A DNA stretch of 5,108 nucleotides from DASYXZ01 sp035934315 (GTDB taxonomy: Bacteria > Acidobacteriota > Terriglobia > UBA7540), in contig DASYXZ010000085.1 in NCBI GenBank assembly GCA_035934315.1, positions 1 through 5,108 on the forward strand, given 5' to 3'. Position 1 is the first letter of the stretch; each line of letters starts with the position of its first letter. This document shows positions 1 through 5,108 of the stretch, piece by piece. A program made the translations under genes and the position numbers. The notes beneath the pieces are model-generated. The model saw nothing but the letters and a program-made list of their open reading frames with translations, did no database searches and was not told the origin of the DNA.

Positions 1-57
1 CCCCCCGGATTAAAAAATTAGAAAGTTTTGTATTCAATCCATACTTCATATATACCC
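1..57. other. AT-rich non-coding left edge
   Basis: Apart from an initial CCCCCCGG, this stretch is AT-rich (runs such as TTAAAAAATTAGAAAG and CATATATA) and has no supportable reading frame, RNA gene or terminator. It may belong to the upstream control region of the kinase, for example as an AT-rich element before the promoter at 73-101, but no specific site is recognised. Confidence 0.4.
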
Positions 58-71
58 TGCGATATGCGATA
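58..71. repeat. 7-bp perfect direct repeat upstream of the kinase promoter
   Basis: The heptamer TGCGATA occurs twice in immediate tandem (58-64 and 65-71), ending one base before the candidate -35 box. The placement would suit a regulator-binding site, but two short copies can arise by chance and no known operator is recognised. The surrounding stretch 1-105 is visibly AT-rich compared with the coding DNA that follows. Confidence 0.35.
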
Positions 72-72
72 G

Positions 73-101
73 TTGACTTATTCGTTAGCATAACTTACCA
101 T
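73..101 (+). promoter_or_regulatory. Candidate sigma70-type promoter for the histidine kinase
   Basis: TTGACT (73-78, five of six matches to the -35 consensus) and TACCAT (96-101, four of six to the -10 consensus) are separated by exactly 17 bp and lie in an AT-rich stretch. Transcription would begin near 107-110, giving a leader of about 60-130 nt depending on the start codon used. The call rests on consensus matching only. The -10 is weak, and the organism's sigma-factor preferences are unknown. Confidence 0.4.
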
Positions 102-146
102 TCGTTTACGACGGCGGGTTCCCACCTCATGCTGTGAGAAACACTT

Positions 147-162
147 CCCCGCAATCGCGGGG
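147..162 (+). promoter_or_regulatory. Perfect 6-bp GC hairpin in the kinase leader
   Basis: CCCCGC (147-152) pairs perfectly with GCGGGG (157-162) around a four-base AATC loop. No T-tract follows (the next bases are CCTAATTGCTT), so it does not look like a standard intrinsic terminator. It ends 11 bases before the purine-rich GGGAGG and 5 bases before the in-frame TTG at 168. It could therefore affect ribosome access or transcript stability. The structure is directly visible, but its function is inference. Confidence 0.5.
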
Positions 163-167
163 CCTAA

Positions 168-1955
168 TTGCTTGGGAGGCGTCATCTGCGTAAATCCAAA
201 AGTGTATTACTCCCCCGGAAAAAACAATTCATAAAGATGTTTTCTTGCCACCTCGGCAATGCGGCGGTTGTGTTGTGTCTGCTCTCTCTCGATGTCGGTC
301 AATCCTTCGCCTCTGGTCTCTCACTTCCCCGGCTTCACTCGTCTTCCGGAAATCCTTTGCCTCCGGCCGTATTTTGGTGGAACTGGTCGACCGACCTGCT
401 GGGGTTGTGGATTCTCCCATTCGCGGTTTTAGCGGCCCTGGCCTGGGTGGTATCCCGCGGGCGACAGGAGAGGAAACAAACGGACATTCTGCATACTCGG
501 CGGAAAGTGCAGGCAATAACTTTCCCCCAGAGTGAAGAGCGTTTCCGGCACCTGGCTGAGAACATGCGTGACATCGTGTGGATCGTTTCACTGGACAGCG
601 ACACGACTCTCTTCGTCAATTCCGCATTCGAGAAAATCACAGGTCGCACTTGCCAAAGTTTGTATGACCGCCCCAATTGTCTGGACCTTATCCATCCGGA
701 GGATCGCGCCCAGGCTGTCGCCACGCTCTTCAAGCAAGTGCTGGAGAAGTTTGAGGGCGACGCAGAGTTTCGCATCGTTCTGCTTGGCGGAGCCATTCGA
801 TGGTTGCGCTGCCGCGCTTTTTCGATTTTGCAGAATGAGGGAGAGGCGAACCAGGTGGGATGCATCGCGGAGGACATCACGGAGCGGAAGCGGGCGGTGG
901 AGGCGCTGCGGGAGGCGGAAACGAAATACCGCGCCATCTTTGAGAATTCGATGGAAGGAATTTTCCGGAGTACGGAGGATGGTCGATATCTCGCCGCCAA
1001 CCCCGCATTAGCGCGCATGTATGGTTATGATACTCCGGCGGAGTTAATCAGCAGTATAACCAATATCGAACAGCAGTTGTATGTTGACCCGGTGCGCGGG
1101 AAAGAATTTTTGCGTCTCCTGCGCCAGGGCGATGGCGTGTCAGGCTTTGAAGCTCAACAAGTCCGCAAGGACGGAAGTGTAATTCAAGTCATGGCAACTG
1201 CGCGAGCCATCCGGGACAGCACCGGGAAGCTGATTTATTTCGAAGGCGCGGTGCAGGATATCACAGAGCGGAAGAGAGCGGAGGAATCGTTGCGCCAGGT
1301 TTCCGGCCGCTTGCTGCGTTTGCAGGATGAAGAGCGGCGGCGAATTGCCCGTGAATTACACGACTCAACGGCGCAAACGCTTACGGCCTTGATAATGAAC
1401 TTGAGCGCCATACAGAAGTCGGCGGCCCGGCTGGGAGAAAAATCCCGGCACGCCTTTGCGGAGAGCCTGGCATTGGCAAAGCAATGCTCGCGAGAGGTGA
1501 GGACGATATCCTATTTGTTGCATCCTCCATTGCTCGAGGAATTGGGGCTGGTGTCCGCCCTGCGCCATTACGTGGACGGTTATACGCAACGCAGCGGCAT
1601 CCGCGTGGAGCTGGATGTGTCGCCGGATTTTAATCGTCTGCCGCGGGAAATCGAGCTGGCGTTGTTTCGAGTGGTCCAGGAAAGCCTTATCAATATTCAC
1701 CGCCACTCGGGCAGTCCGACGGCGCGGGTTCGGGTGATGCGCGATTCAAATGCTGTCATGCTGGAAGTAATGGACGAGGGGCGGGGCATGCCCCCGGAAA
1801 TACTGGATCGAGCCAAGCGAATTGTTCCCGGGTTAGGCGTGGGCATCGCGGGGATGCAAGAGCGATTGGAACAACTGGGCGGCATGCTTGAAACTGATTC
1901 CGGCAGCCAGGGCACCACGGTGAGAGCTATCCTGCCCCATCCAGCTCATCTTTGA
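168..1955 (+). CDS. Membrane-anchored sensor histidine kinase, PAS-PAS-HisKA_3-HATPase (NarL/DegS type)
   Basis: This protein of up to 595 residues should sense a signal, autophosphorylate on histidine and pass the phosphate to a LuxR/NarL-type response regulator. Residues about 25-49 form a signal-peptide-like or first membrane segment, and 76-96 a clear transmembrane helix, leaving a loop of only about 25 residues (with FWWNW at 69-73) outside the membrane. Two PAS domains follow (about 124-242 and 252-370), each ending in DITERKR. The dimerisation/phosphoacceptor helix of the HisKA_3 family has ERRRIARELHD with His398. The ATPase domain shows an N-box (ESLINIHRHS, 505-514), G1 (DEGRGMP, 536-542) and G2 (GLGVGIAGM, 555-563). 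All catalytic motifs are intact, so it should be active. The start is uncertain: an in-frame TAA at 165-167 makes TTG 168 the earliest possibility, with CTG 186 (best Shine-Dalgarno) and ATG 237 as alternatives. Sensing is probably by the cytoplasmic PAS domains. No partner regulator is present. The 3' end overlaps the convergent gene by 10 bp. Confidence 0.93.
   Translation: MLGRRHLRKSKSVLLPRKKQFIKMFSCHLGNAAVVLCLLSLDVGQSFASGLSLPRLHSSSGNPLPPAVFWWNWSTDLLGLWILPFAVLAALAWVVSRGRQERKQTDILHTRRKVQAITFPQSEERFRHLAENMRDIVWIVSLDSDTTLFVNSAFEKITGRTCQSLYDRPNCLDLIHPEDRAQAVATLFKQVLEKFEGDAEFRIVLLGGAIRWLRCRAFSILQNEGEANQVGCIAEDITERKRAVEALREAETKYRAIFENSMEGIFRSTEDGRYLAANPALARMYGYDTPAELISSITNIEQQLYVDPVRGKEFLRLLRQGDGVSGFEAQQVRKDGSVIQVMATARAIRDSTGKLIYFEGAVQDITERKRAEESLRQVSGRLLRLQDEERRRIARELHDSTAQTLTALIMNLSAIQKSAARLGEKSRHAFAESLALAKQCSREVRTISYLLHPPLLEELGLVSALRHYVDGYTQRSGIRVELDVSPDFNRLPREIELALFRVVQESLINIHRHSGSPTARVRVMRDSNAVMLEVMDEGRGMPPEILDRAKRIVPGLGVGIAGMQERLEQLGGMLETDSGSQGTTVRAILPHPAHL
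174..179 (+). promoter_or_regulatory. Strong Shine-Dalgarno-like GGGAGG ahead of a CTG codon
   Basis: GGGAGG is the best ribosome-binding sequence near the kinase 5' end. Six bases downstream lies CTG at 186, in frame with the kinase. The TTG at 168 has only GCGGGG in front of it, locked in a hairpin, and the ATG at 237 has only a distant GGAAAA about 16 nt upstream. CTG starts are rare, so this site makes the start uncertain but does not settle it. Confidence 0.35.
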
Positions 1956-2884
1956 TGGGCGCGGCAGCGTGTGAGATCGATCAGCGAAAACGCTTCGGAC
2001 ATGGGTGGTGGCGCGAAAAGTTCGGGGTGAATCAAGTGGGCAAGAATCTCCAGGCTGTCCACTATCCTTGGGCCAGGCCGGCTGAAGTAGGATGAACCAT
2101 CCGTGGCAAAGACACGCCCGGCCTTGACCGCGGGAAGATCGCCAACACTTTCAAAATTCACAAGAAGATCCCCTTCCGATTTACATCGAGCCAGATTGAA
2201 TCCACAGCAAGTCATCACGATGACTTCCGGAGAGAAATCGACCACCTTGCTCCATTCAATTCGGTACGAAGGCCGGTGGAGATTGGAAAGATCGTCCCTG
2301 CCGCCGGCGATGTCCGCCAATTCTTTCATCCAATGGCCGCCGCAGTAAGGCGGATTCACCCATTCCATGCAAAATACCCGAGGCCGTCGCGACAGGTTTT
2401 TGGTCTTCTGCCGGACGGCGTCAATGCGGCGCTCGAGCGCCCCCACCACACTATCCGCCGCTGCTTCACGCCCCAGCGCTTTGCCCACCGTTTGGATGTT
2501 CATGAGAATGTCGGCGAGTGAGTGCGGCTCCAGATTCAGGACCACAGGTTGGGAGGGAAGACTCCTGGCCGCGTCCTGCACACGGTCAAATGAGACGGCG
2601 CAGACATCACAAAGTCTCTGAGTGAGGATGAGGTCGGGCTTTAATGTTTCGAGCAGCGGCAGGTCGAGCTCGTAAAGGGAGCCGGTGGTTTCTAAAGTTG
2701 AGGTGACGATGGCGTCAATCTTGTCGCTCGAAATACCGTCTGGAATGTTGGTTCGGGTTACTCGAGGAATGGCGGCGGTTTCGGCCGGGTAGTCACATTC
2801 GTGAGTTACCGCAACCAGAGACTCGCTCATGCCGAGGGCATAAACGATTTCCGTGGCGCTTGGAAGCAGGGAGCAGATTCGCAC
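1946..2884 (-). CDS. BtuF/FepB-fold (PF01497, COG0614) substrate-binding-like protein, cobalamin-binding type, without signal peptide
   Basis: The 312-residue product belongs by its style to the helical-backbone metal-receptor family that includes the vitamin B12 receptor BtuF and siderophore-binding proteins. It starts directly with the mature-fold motif RICSLLPSATEIVYALG. Other family-like motifs are THECDYP (27-33), LILTQRLCDVCAVS (85-98), LEPHSL (118-123), EWVNPPYCGGHW (174-185), CCGF (226-229) and DGSSYFSRPGPR (262-273). Unlike true periplasmic receptors it has no signal peptide or lipobox, and it has ten cysteines, which fits a cytoplasmic location. A recognised subfamily annotated as cobalamin-binding shares this layout, but its exact role is not established. 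No permease or ATPase gene is adjacent. The start is GTG, supported by AAGGA seven bases upstream. It is the last gene of the likely operon, 36 bp after the HEAT/heme gene, and its stop lies inside the kinase gene. Family confidence is high; ligand confidence is low. Confidence 0.88.
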   Translation of the reverse strand: MRICSLLPSATEIVYALGMSESLVAVTHECDYPAETAAIPRVTRTNIPDGISSDKIDAIVTSTLETTGSLYELDLPLLETLKPDLILTQRLCDVCAVSFDRVQDAARSLPSQPVVLNLEPHSLADILMNIQTVGKALGREAAADSVVGALERRIDAVRQKTKNLSRRPRVFCMEWVNPPYCGGHWMKELADIAGGRDDLSNLHRPSYRIEWSKVVDFSPEVIVMTCCGFNLARCKSEGDLLVNFESVGDLPAVKAGRVFATDGSSYFSRPGPRIVDSLEILAHLIHPELFAPPPMSEAFSLIDLTRCRAHQR

Positions 2885-2891
2885 TTATAAT

Positions 2892-2896
2892 TCCTT
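2892..2896 (-). promoter_or_regulatory. Ribosome-binding site that fixes the GTG start
   Basis: On the - strand the sequence reads AAGGA, then seven bases (ATTATAA), then GTG at 2884-2882. The good match and spacing support the GTG as the true start of the substrate-binding-like protein. The protein's conserved N-terminal motif begins at residue 2, so no later start is possible. Confidence 0.75.
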
Positions 2897-2920
2897 TCGC
2901 TCGTGCGTGCCGGCCATGGC

Positions 2921-4516
2921 CTATTGACCGGCGAGATTCTTCATGCCCATCCAGGTGATGAGCGTTTTATATTGCCACGAATCCTTTTTGTCGGGCCAGC
3001 GAATTCCTCCCGCATGGGAAAGCCCTCCGGGTTCGCCTTCGCGCAGGCTGGTGGGCTTGCGCACAATAAAACTGTTGGAAGGCGCCATCTCGTCAACCAC
3101 CCGGTGCGCGGACTGATAATTGTTTTCCAGTTGTTCGACAGAAAATTTTCCGTCCCGCGATTCCGGCGACTCGAGGTGCAGGATGGCGTGAGTGCTGTGG
3201 CAGTTGATGCAGGCAAAGCCGTCCGGGCCGGGCGTGGAGAATATCGGTTCCACACGCTGGACAAAATACGCGTAGTCAAGCTGCTTGTCCGGCGTAGTCT
3301 CAACCTTCGCTCCCTTAAGCCAGTTTTGAACGATTTCAAAATCCGGGTCATACTGAGTGTTCCAAAACACGCCGCCATCGTGAATCATGCCGCGTATTGT
3401 TCCCTCCGATGCCCGTGGATCCAGCGGCTTCAACAGGAGTTTACTTTTCCCGGGATTCTCCCGATCGATCGCCGCGAGCACGGAAACAAAATTAGTCCTT
3501 GACTGTTCGAGAGTGTAACGGCCGTCCGGCTGCGGCGCGAGGATGCGGAACGCGCCGGAAGTGTTGGCTCCGGGAACGTGGCATTGTATGCAAGCGGCGC
3601 CGCCATATTTTTTAACAAATAACGGCTGAACAAAGGCGGTGAAATAATTGAAGTCGAATGGAACATTTTCGATCGAGACTTTTTCGCCACTCAGAGAGAG
3701 TGCCGGGAGCGAAGGTTTACGGGGAGGGATCGGCAGACCCAGGGCGCGGGATATTCGCAATTGGACGTTCGGATCGTTCTCTTGGAGAGCCGCCATCAAC
3801 ATGGGGCGCACCTGCTCGCGTTGCGCGGGTCCGCCATTCTTCCCAATGGCCAGCAGCAAATCTACCGCGTCACTCCGCACGGTTAAGCTGTCATCATGAA
3901 GCGCCGCAGCAACACCATCAACGACGGACGGGATGGCCTGCAATACGCGCGATGCCTGGACCACGCCCAGCACTTCAGGACGCAGCGAACTCCTGGGGTC
4001 CGCCAGAAGAGATGCGACCAGGCGCTGGATTGCGGGGTCTGAGGTGAGCATGCCCTCCGGCTTGCCTTGGCGATTTTCGTCGTATTCACCCCGTTCAGCC
4101 GAACCGTGAAGAAGATCGAGCGCCACAAGGCGCGCGGGCCGGTCAGAGTCTTGCTTCAATGCGTTTTGAATCGCGGCCAGCGCATTGGCGCCATCTCGCC
4201 TGCCACTCCGACGTTCGAAAATCCATCCCATGTTGGCGAGCGCTTTATTTCGCACAGCGCCGTTCGAGTCCTTAAGCGTGTCAAAAATTGCGGGAATCAG
4301 TGAATCATCCTGGGCGCGCGGGTCACGGGCAATCCATTGCAGCGCCGAAATCCGTACGTCCGCCTCCGAACTTGCCAGTAATCCGCGCAGCAGTGCAGTG
4401 ACGTCGCTATCCGTCGTCCGTGGTCCGTTGTCTGGTCCTGCGTACCCACCGAGCCCGAAGAAAAGGCTTAAGAGCACAATGGCTGCGAAAGCGAAGGGTT
4501 TTACAAGAGTCTTCAT
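2921..4516 (-). CDS. Secreted HEAT-repeat protein with two tandem c-type heme modules
   Basis: The 531-residue product begins with a clear signal peptide (MKTLVKP, then hydrophobic 8-22, probable cleavage after Ala26), so it acts in the periplasm or on the cell surface. Residues about 39-262 contain roughly six HEAT-like helical repeats, with units near 39-65, 70-102, 110-138, 160-188, 195-227 and 233-262, each carrying a D-x-x-x-x-V/L-R-type turn. The C-terminal half has two covalent heme sites, CIQCH (309-313) and CINCH (436-440), in duplicated modules. Each module ends in HxGGxxW (HDGGVFW 379-385, HAGGIRW 501-507) and a final W-containing helix. The modules resemble planctomycete-type cytochrome domains, so electron transfer or a redox enzyme subunit is likely, with the HEAT part as a docking scaffold. 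No further catalytic domain is visible. It lies 21 bp after another HEAT-repeat gene. Its Shine-Dalgarno is weak (AAGAACAAG directly before ATG), suggesting translational coupling. Architecture is certain; physiological role is unknown. Confidence 0.9.
   Translation of the reverse strand: MKTLVKPFAFAAIVLLSLFFGLGGYAGPDNGPRTTDSDVTALLRGLLASSEADVRISALQWIARDPRAQDDSLIPAIFDTLKDSNGAVRNKALANMGWIFERRSGRRDGANALAAIQNALKQDSDRPARLVALDLLHGSAERGEYDENRQGKPEGMLTSDPAIQRLVASLLADPRSSLRPEVLGVVQASRVLQAIPSVVDGVAAALHDDSLTVRSDAVDLLLAIGKNGGPAQREQVRPMLMAALQENDPNVQLRISRALGLPIPPRKPSLPALSLSGEKVSIENVPFDFNYFTAFVQPLFVKKYGGAACIQCHVPGANTSGAFRILAPQPDGRYTLEQSRTNFVSVLAAIDRENPGKSKLLLKPLDPRASEGTIRGMIHDGGVFWNTQYDPDFEIVQNWLKGAKVETTPDKQLDYAYFVQRVEPIFSTPGPDGFACINCHSTHAILHLESPESRDGKFSVEQLENNYQSAHRVVDEMAPSNSFIVRKPTSLREGEPGGLSHAGGIRWPDKKDSWQYKTLITWMGMKNLAGQ
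2942..3280 (-). repeat. Heme module 2 (second copy of the internal duplication)
   Basis: Residues about 413-525 repeat the plan of the preceding module: Y-F-V-Q-x-V-E-P-I-F, then CINCH, then FSVEQLENNYQS, VVDEMAP, a K-P step, HAGGIRW and a closing helix with TWMG. The CxxCH is encoded at 3197-3211. His501 lies 61 residues after the heme histidine His440. The copies are divergent and alignable at protein level only, so the duplication is old. Confidence 0.75.
3311..3658 (-). repeat. Heme module 1 (first copy of the internal duplication)
   Basis: Residues about 287-402 read F-x-x-F-V-Q-P-L-F, then CIQCH, YTLEQSRTNFVS, AIDRENP, LLLKPLD, HDGGVFW and a closing helix with NWLKG. The CxxCH is encoded at 3578-3592. 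His379 lies 66 residues after the heme histidine His313. It carries a longer insert between the K-P step and the HxGG motif than module 2 needs for the first heme loop, but the order of motifs is the same. Confidence 0.75.
4406..4433 (-). repeat. Degenerate heptanucleotide tandem repeat inside the HEAT/heme gene
   Basis: Read on the - strand, four consecutive 7-base units are AGACAAC, GGACCAC, GGACGAC and GGATAGC, approximating GGACNAC. The three central units on the + strand are TCCGTTG, TCCGTGG and TCCGTCG (4410-4430). The array encodes residues 28-37 (PDNGPRTTDS), the linker right after the predicted signal-peptide cleavage site. The unit is not a multiple of three, so gain or loss of one copy would shift the frame. 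Confidence 0.55.
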
Positions 4517-4537
4517 CTTGTTCTTGACTCGCGGAAA

Positions 4538-5108
4538 TTATTTGCCCGAAGCCGGCAATTGACTGTTGGCTACTCTTGTCGAATCCGAATACTGGGTCGG
4601 GAATTTGGCGAGCTCCTGCTCCGCCACGTCACGAGTGTGCTTGTCATTTGAGCCGAGATGCTGCATGAGGGCGAGTAAAACGTCACGATCCGCCGACTCG
4701 CGAGCAACGGCCAGGGCTTCAAGCGCCTTGCCGGAAATCGCCGGATCGGGTGAATCGACAAGCGGCAGAATGGCGCGGGCCATCGTCTCTGCCGCCTGGT
4801 GGTCGTAAAAAGTTATGGAGTCGTAATCGTTACCGATGCCGCCGCGCAGGAAATAATAATCAAGCGCGGTGAGCACGGTTTGCCGGGCCGTCGCGCTTCC
4901 TTCGGCGAGCGCCGACGCCAGCTCACTGGCCAGCGGCCTCTCTACTTCGGCAACGCGGGACGCTTCGGCCTTGTCACGATCCGCCTGCAGCGCCATCGAA
5001 CGCAGCCAGTTCTTGTGGAACTGCACTGTGTTCTCATCAAGAATATTATAAATTGCCTGTGCCACATTCAGGCGCACCAGTGGATTTTCTTGTTCCACTG
5101 CGGCCCGT
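4538..5108 (-). CDS. HEAT-repeat protein, C-terminal part (5' end outside the window)
   Basis: The frame stays open to the right edge, so about 189 C-terminal codons are seen. The GTG at 5098-5096 is the first start-type codon in this fragment, but it falls inside a HEAT helix (RAAVEQENPLVRLNVAQAIYNI) and is almost certainly an internal valine. HEAT-like helices are visible at the start, around SELASALAEGSATARQTVLTAL, around ARAILPLVDSPDPAISGKALEALA, and around LALMQHLGSNDKHTRDVAEQEL. A less regular stretch with LRGGIGNDYDSITFYDHQ separates two of them. The visible part has no CxxCH motif, cysteine or membrane segment; heme or signal sequences could lie in the missing part. It ends with TAA 21 bp before the ATG of the HEAT/heme gene, so the two probably form one transcript and may make a complex. 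Function is not recognised beyond a protein-binding helical scaffold. Confidence 0.85.
   Translation of the reverse strand, partial: RAAVEQENPLVRLNVAQAIYNILDENTVQFHKNWLRSMALQADRDKAEASRVAEVERPLASELASALAEGSATARQTVLTALDYYFLRGGIGNDYDSITFYDHQAAETMARAILPLVDSPDPAISGKALEALAVARESADRDVLLALMQHLGSNDKHTRDVAEQELAKFPTQYSDSTRVANSQLPASGK

Noticed and set aside
147..162. Leader hairpin as an intrinsic terminator of an upstream gene
   Set aside because: The stem is perfect but only six pairs long and is not followed by a run of T. No upstream coding region is visible in the window.
532..1011. 159-codon + strand frame inside the kinase
   Set aside because: It overlaps the first PAS domain in another frame and shows skewed Arg/Ser composition without motifs.
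335..1018. 227-codon open frame on the - strand, antisense to the kinase PAS region
   Set aside because: Its product is rich in Arg and Ser with no recognisable domain, and it lies fully opposite well-conserved PAS motifs, so it is a shadow frame of GC-rich coding DNA.
2912..2921. GGCCATGGCC perfect palindrome between the HEAT/heme gene and the next gene
   Set aside because: There is no loop to form a hairpin and no T-tract, and a 10-bp self-complementary site is expected by chance in GC-rich DNA. It is not evidence of a terminator or operator.
2903..3502. 199-codon open frame on the + strand
   Set aside because: It lies opposite the heme modules of the secreted cytochrome, including module 2's CxxCH site. 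The translated product has no family-like motif.
5096..5098. GTG as the start of the right-edge HEAT protein
   Set aside because: The frame continues upstream to the window edge and the codon lies within a HEAT helix, so it is almost certainly an internal valine of a truncated gene.

Overview
The window holds four protein-coding genes and a short non-coding leader. On the + strand, a membrane-anchored two-PAS sensor histidine kinase fills about 170-1955, behind a leader of roughly 170 bp. On the - strand, three closely spaced genes read toward the kinase. In transcription order these are the 3' part of a HEAT-repeat protein that runs off the right edge (4538-5108), a secreted HEAT-repeat protein carrying two c-type heme modules (2921-4516), and a signal-less BtuF/FepB-fold substrate-binding-like protein of the cobalamin-binding type (1946-2884). 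The gaps between the three are 21 and 36 bp, so they are probably one operon whose promoter lies outside the window.

The two gene groups converge and overlap by 10 bp at 1946-1955. I see no terminator hairpin with a T-tract at the junction.

The organism is a bacterium with fairly GC-rich coding DNA. HEAT repeats joined to modules resembling planctomycete-type cytochromes, plus a NarL-type kinase with the SGRLLRLQDEERRRIARELHD style of dimerisation helix, suggest a soil or environmental Acidobacteriota, Verrucomicrobiota or Planctomycetota member. This is inference from protein style and not a database match, and I cannot choose between these phyla.

The most interesting element is the secreted HEAT/diheme protein. 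Its C-terminal half is a tandem duplication. Each copy has one CxxCH heme site and, 61-66 residues later, a matching H-x-G-G-x-x-W motif whose histidine is a candidate distal heme ligand. Just after its signal peptide, the gene carries a degenerate heptanucleotide tandem repeat encoding the linker. The likely division of labour is a periplasmic redox/scaffold pair (the two HEAT proteins) with a probably cytoplasmic cysteine-rich binding protein encoded last. The kinase is an apparently unrelated, orphan sensor, because no response regulator is visible here. I found no RNA gene, CRISPR array, insertion sequence or obvious defence system.
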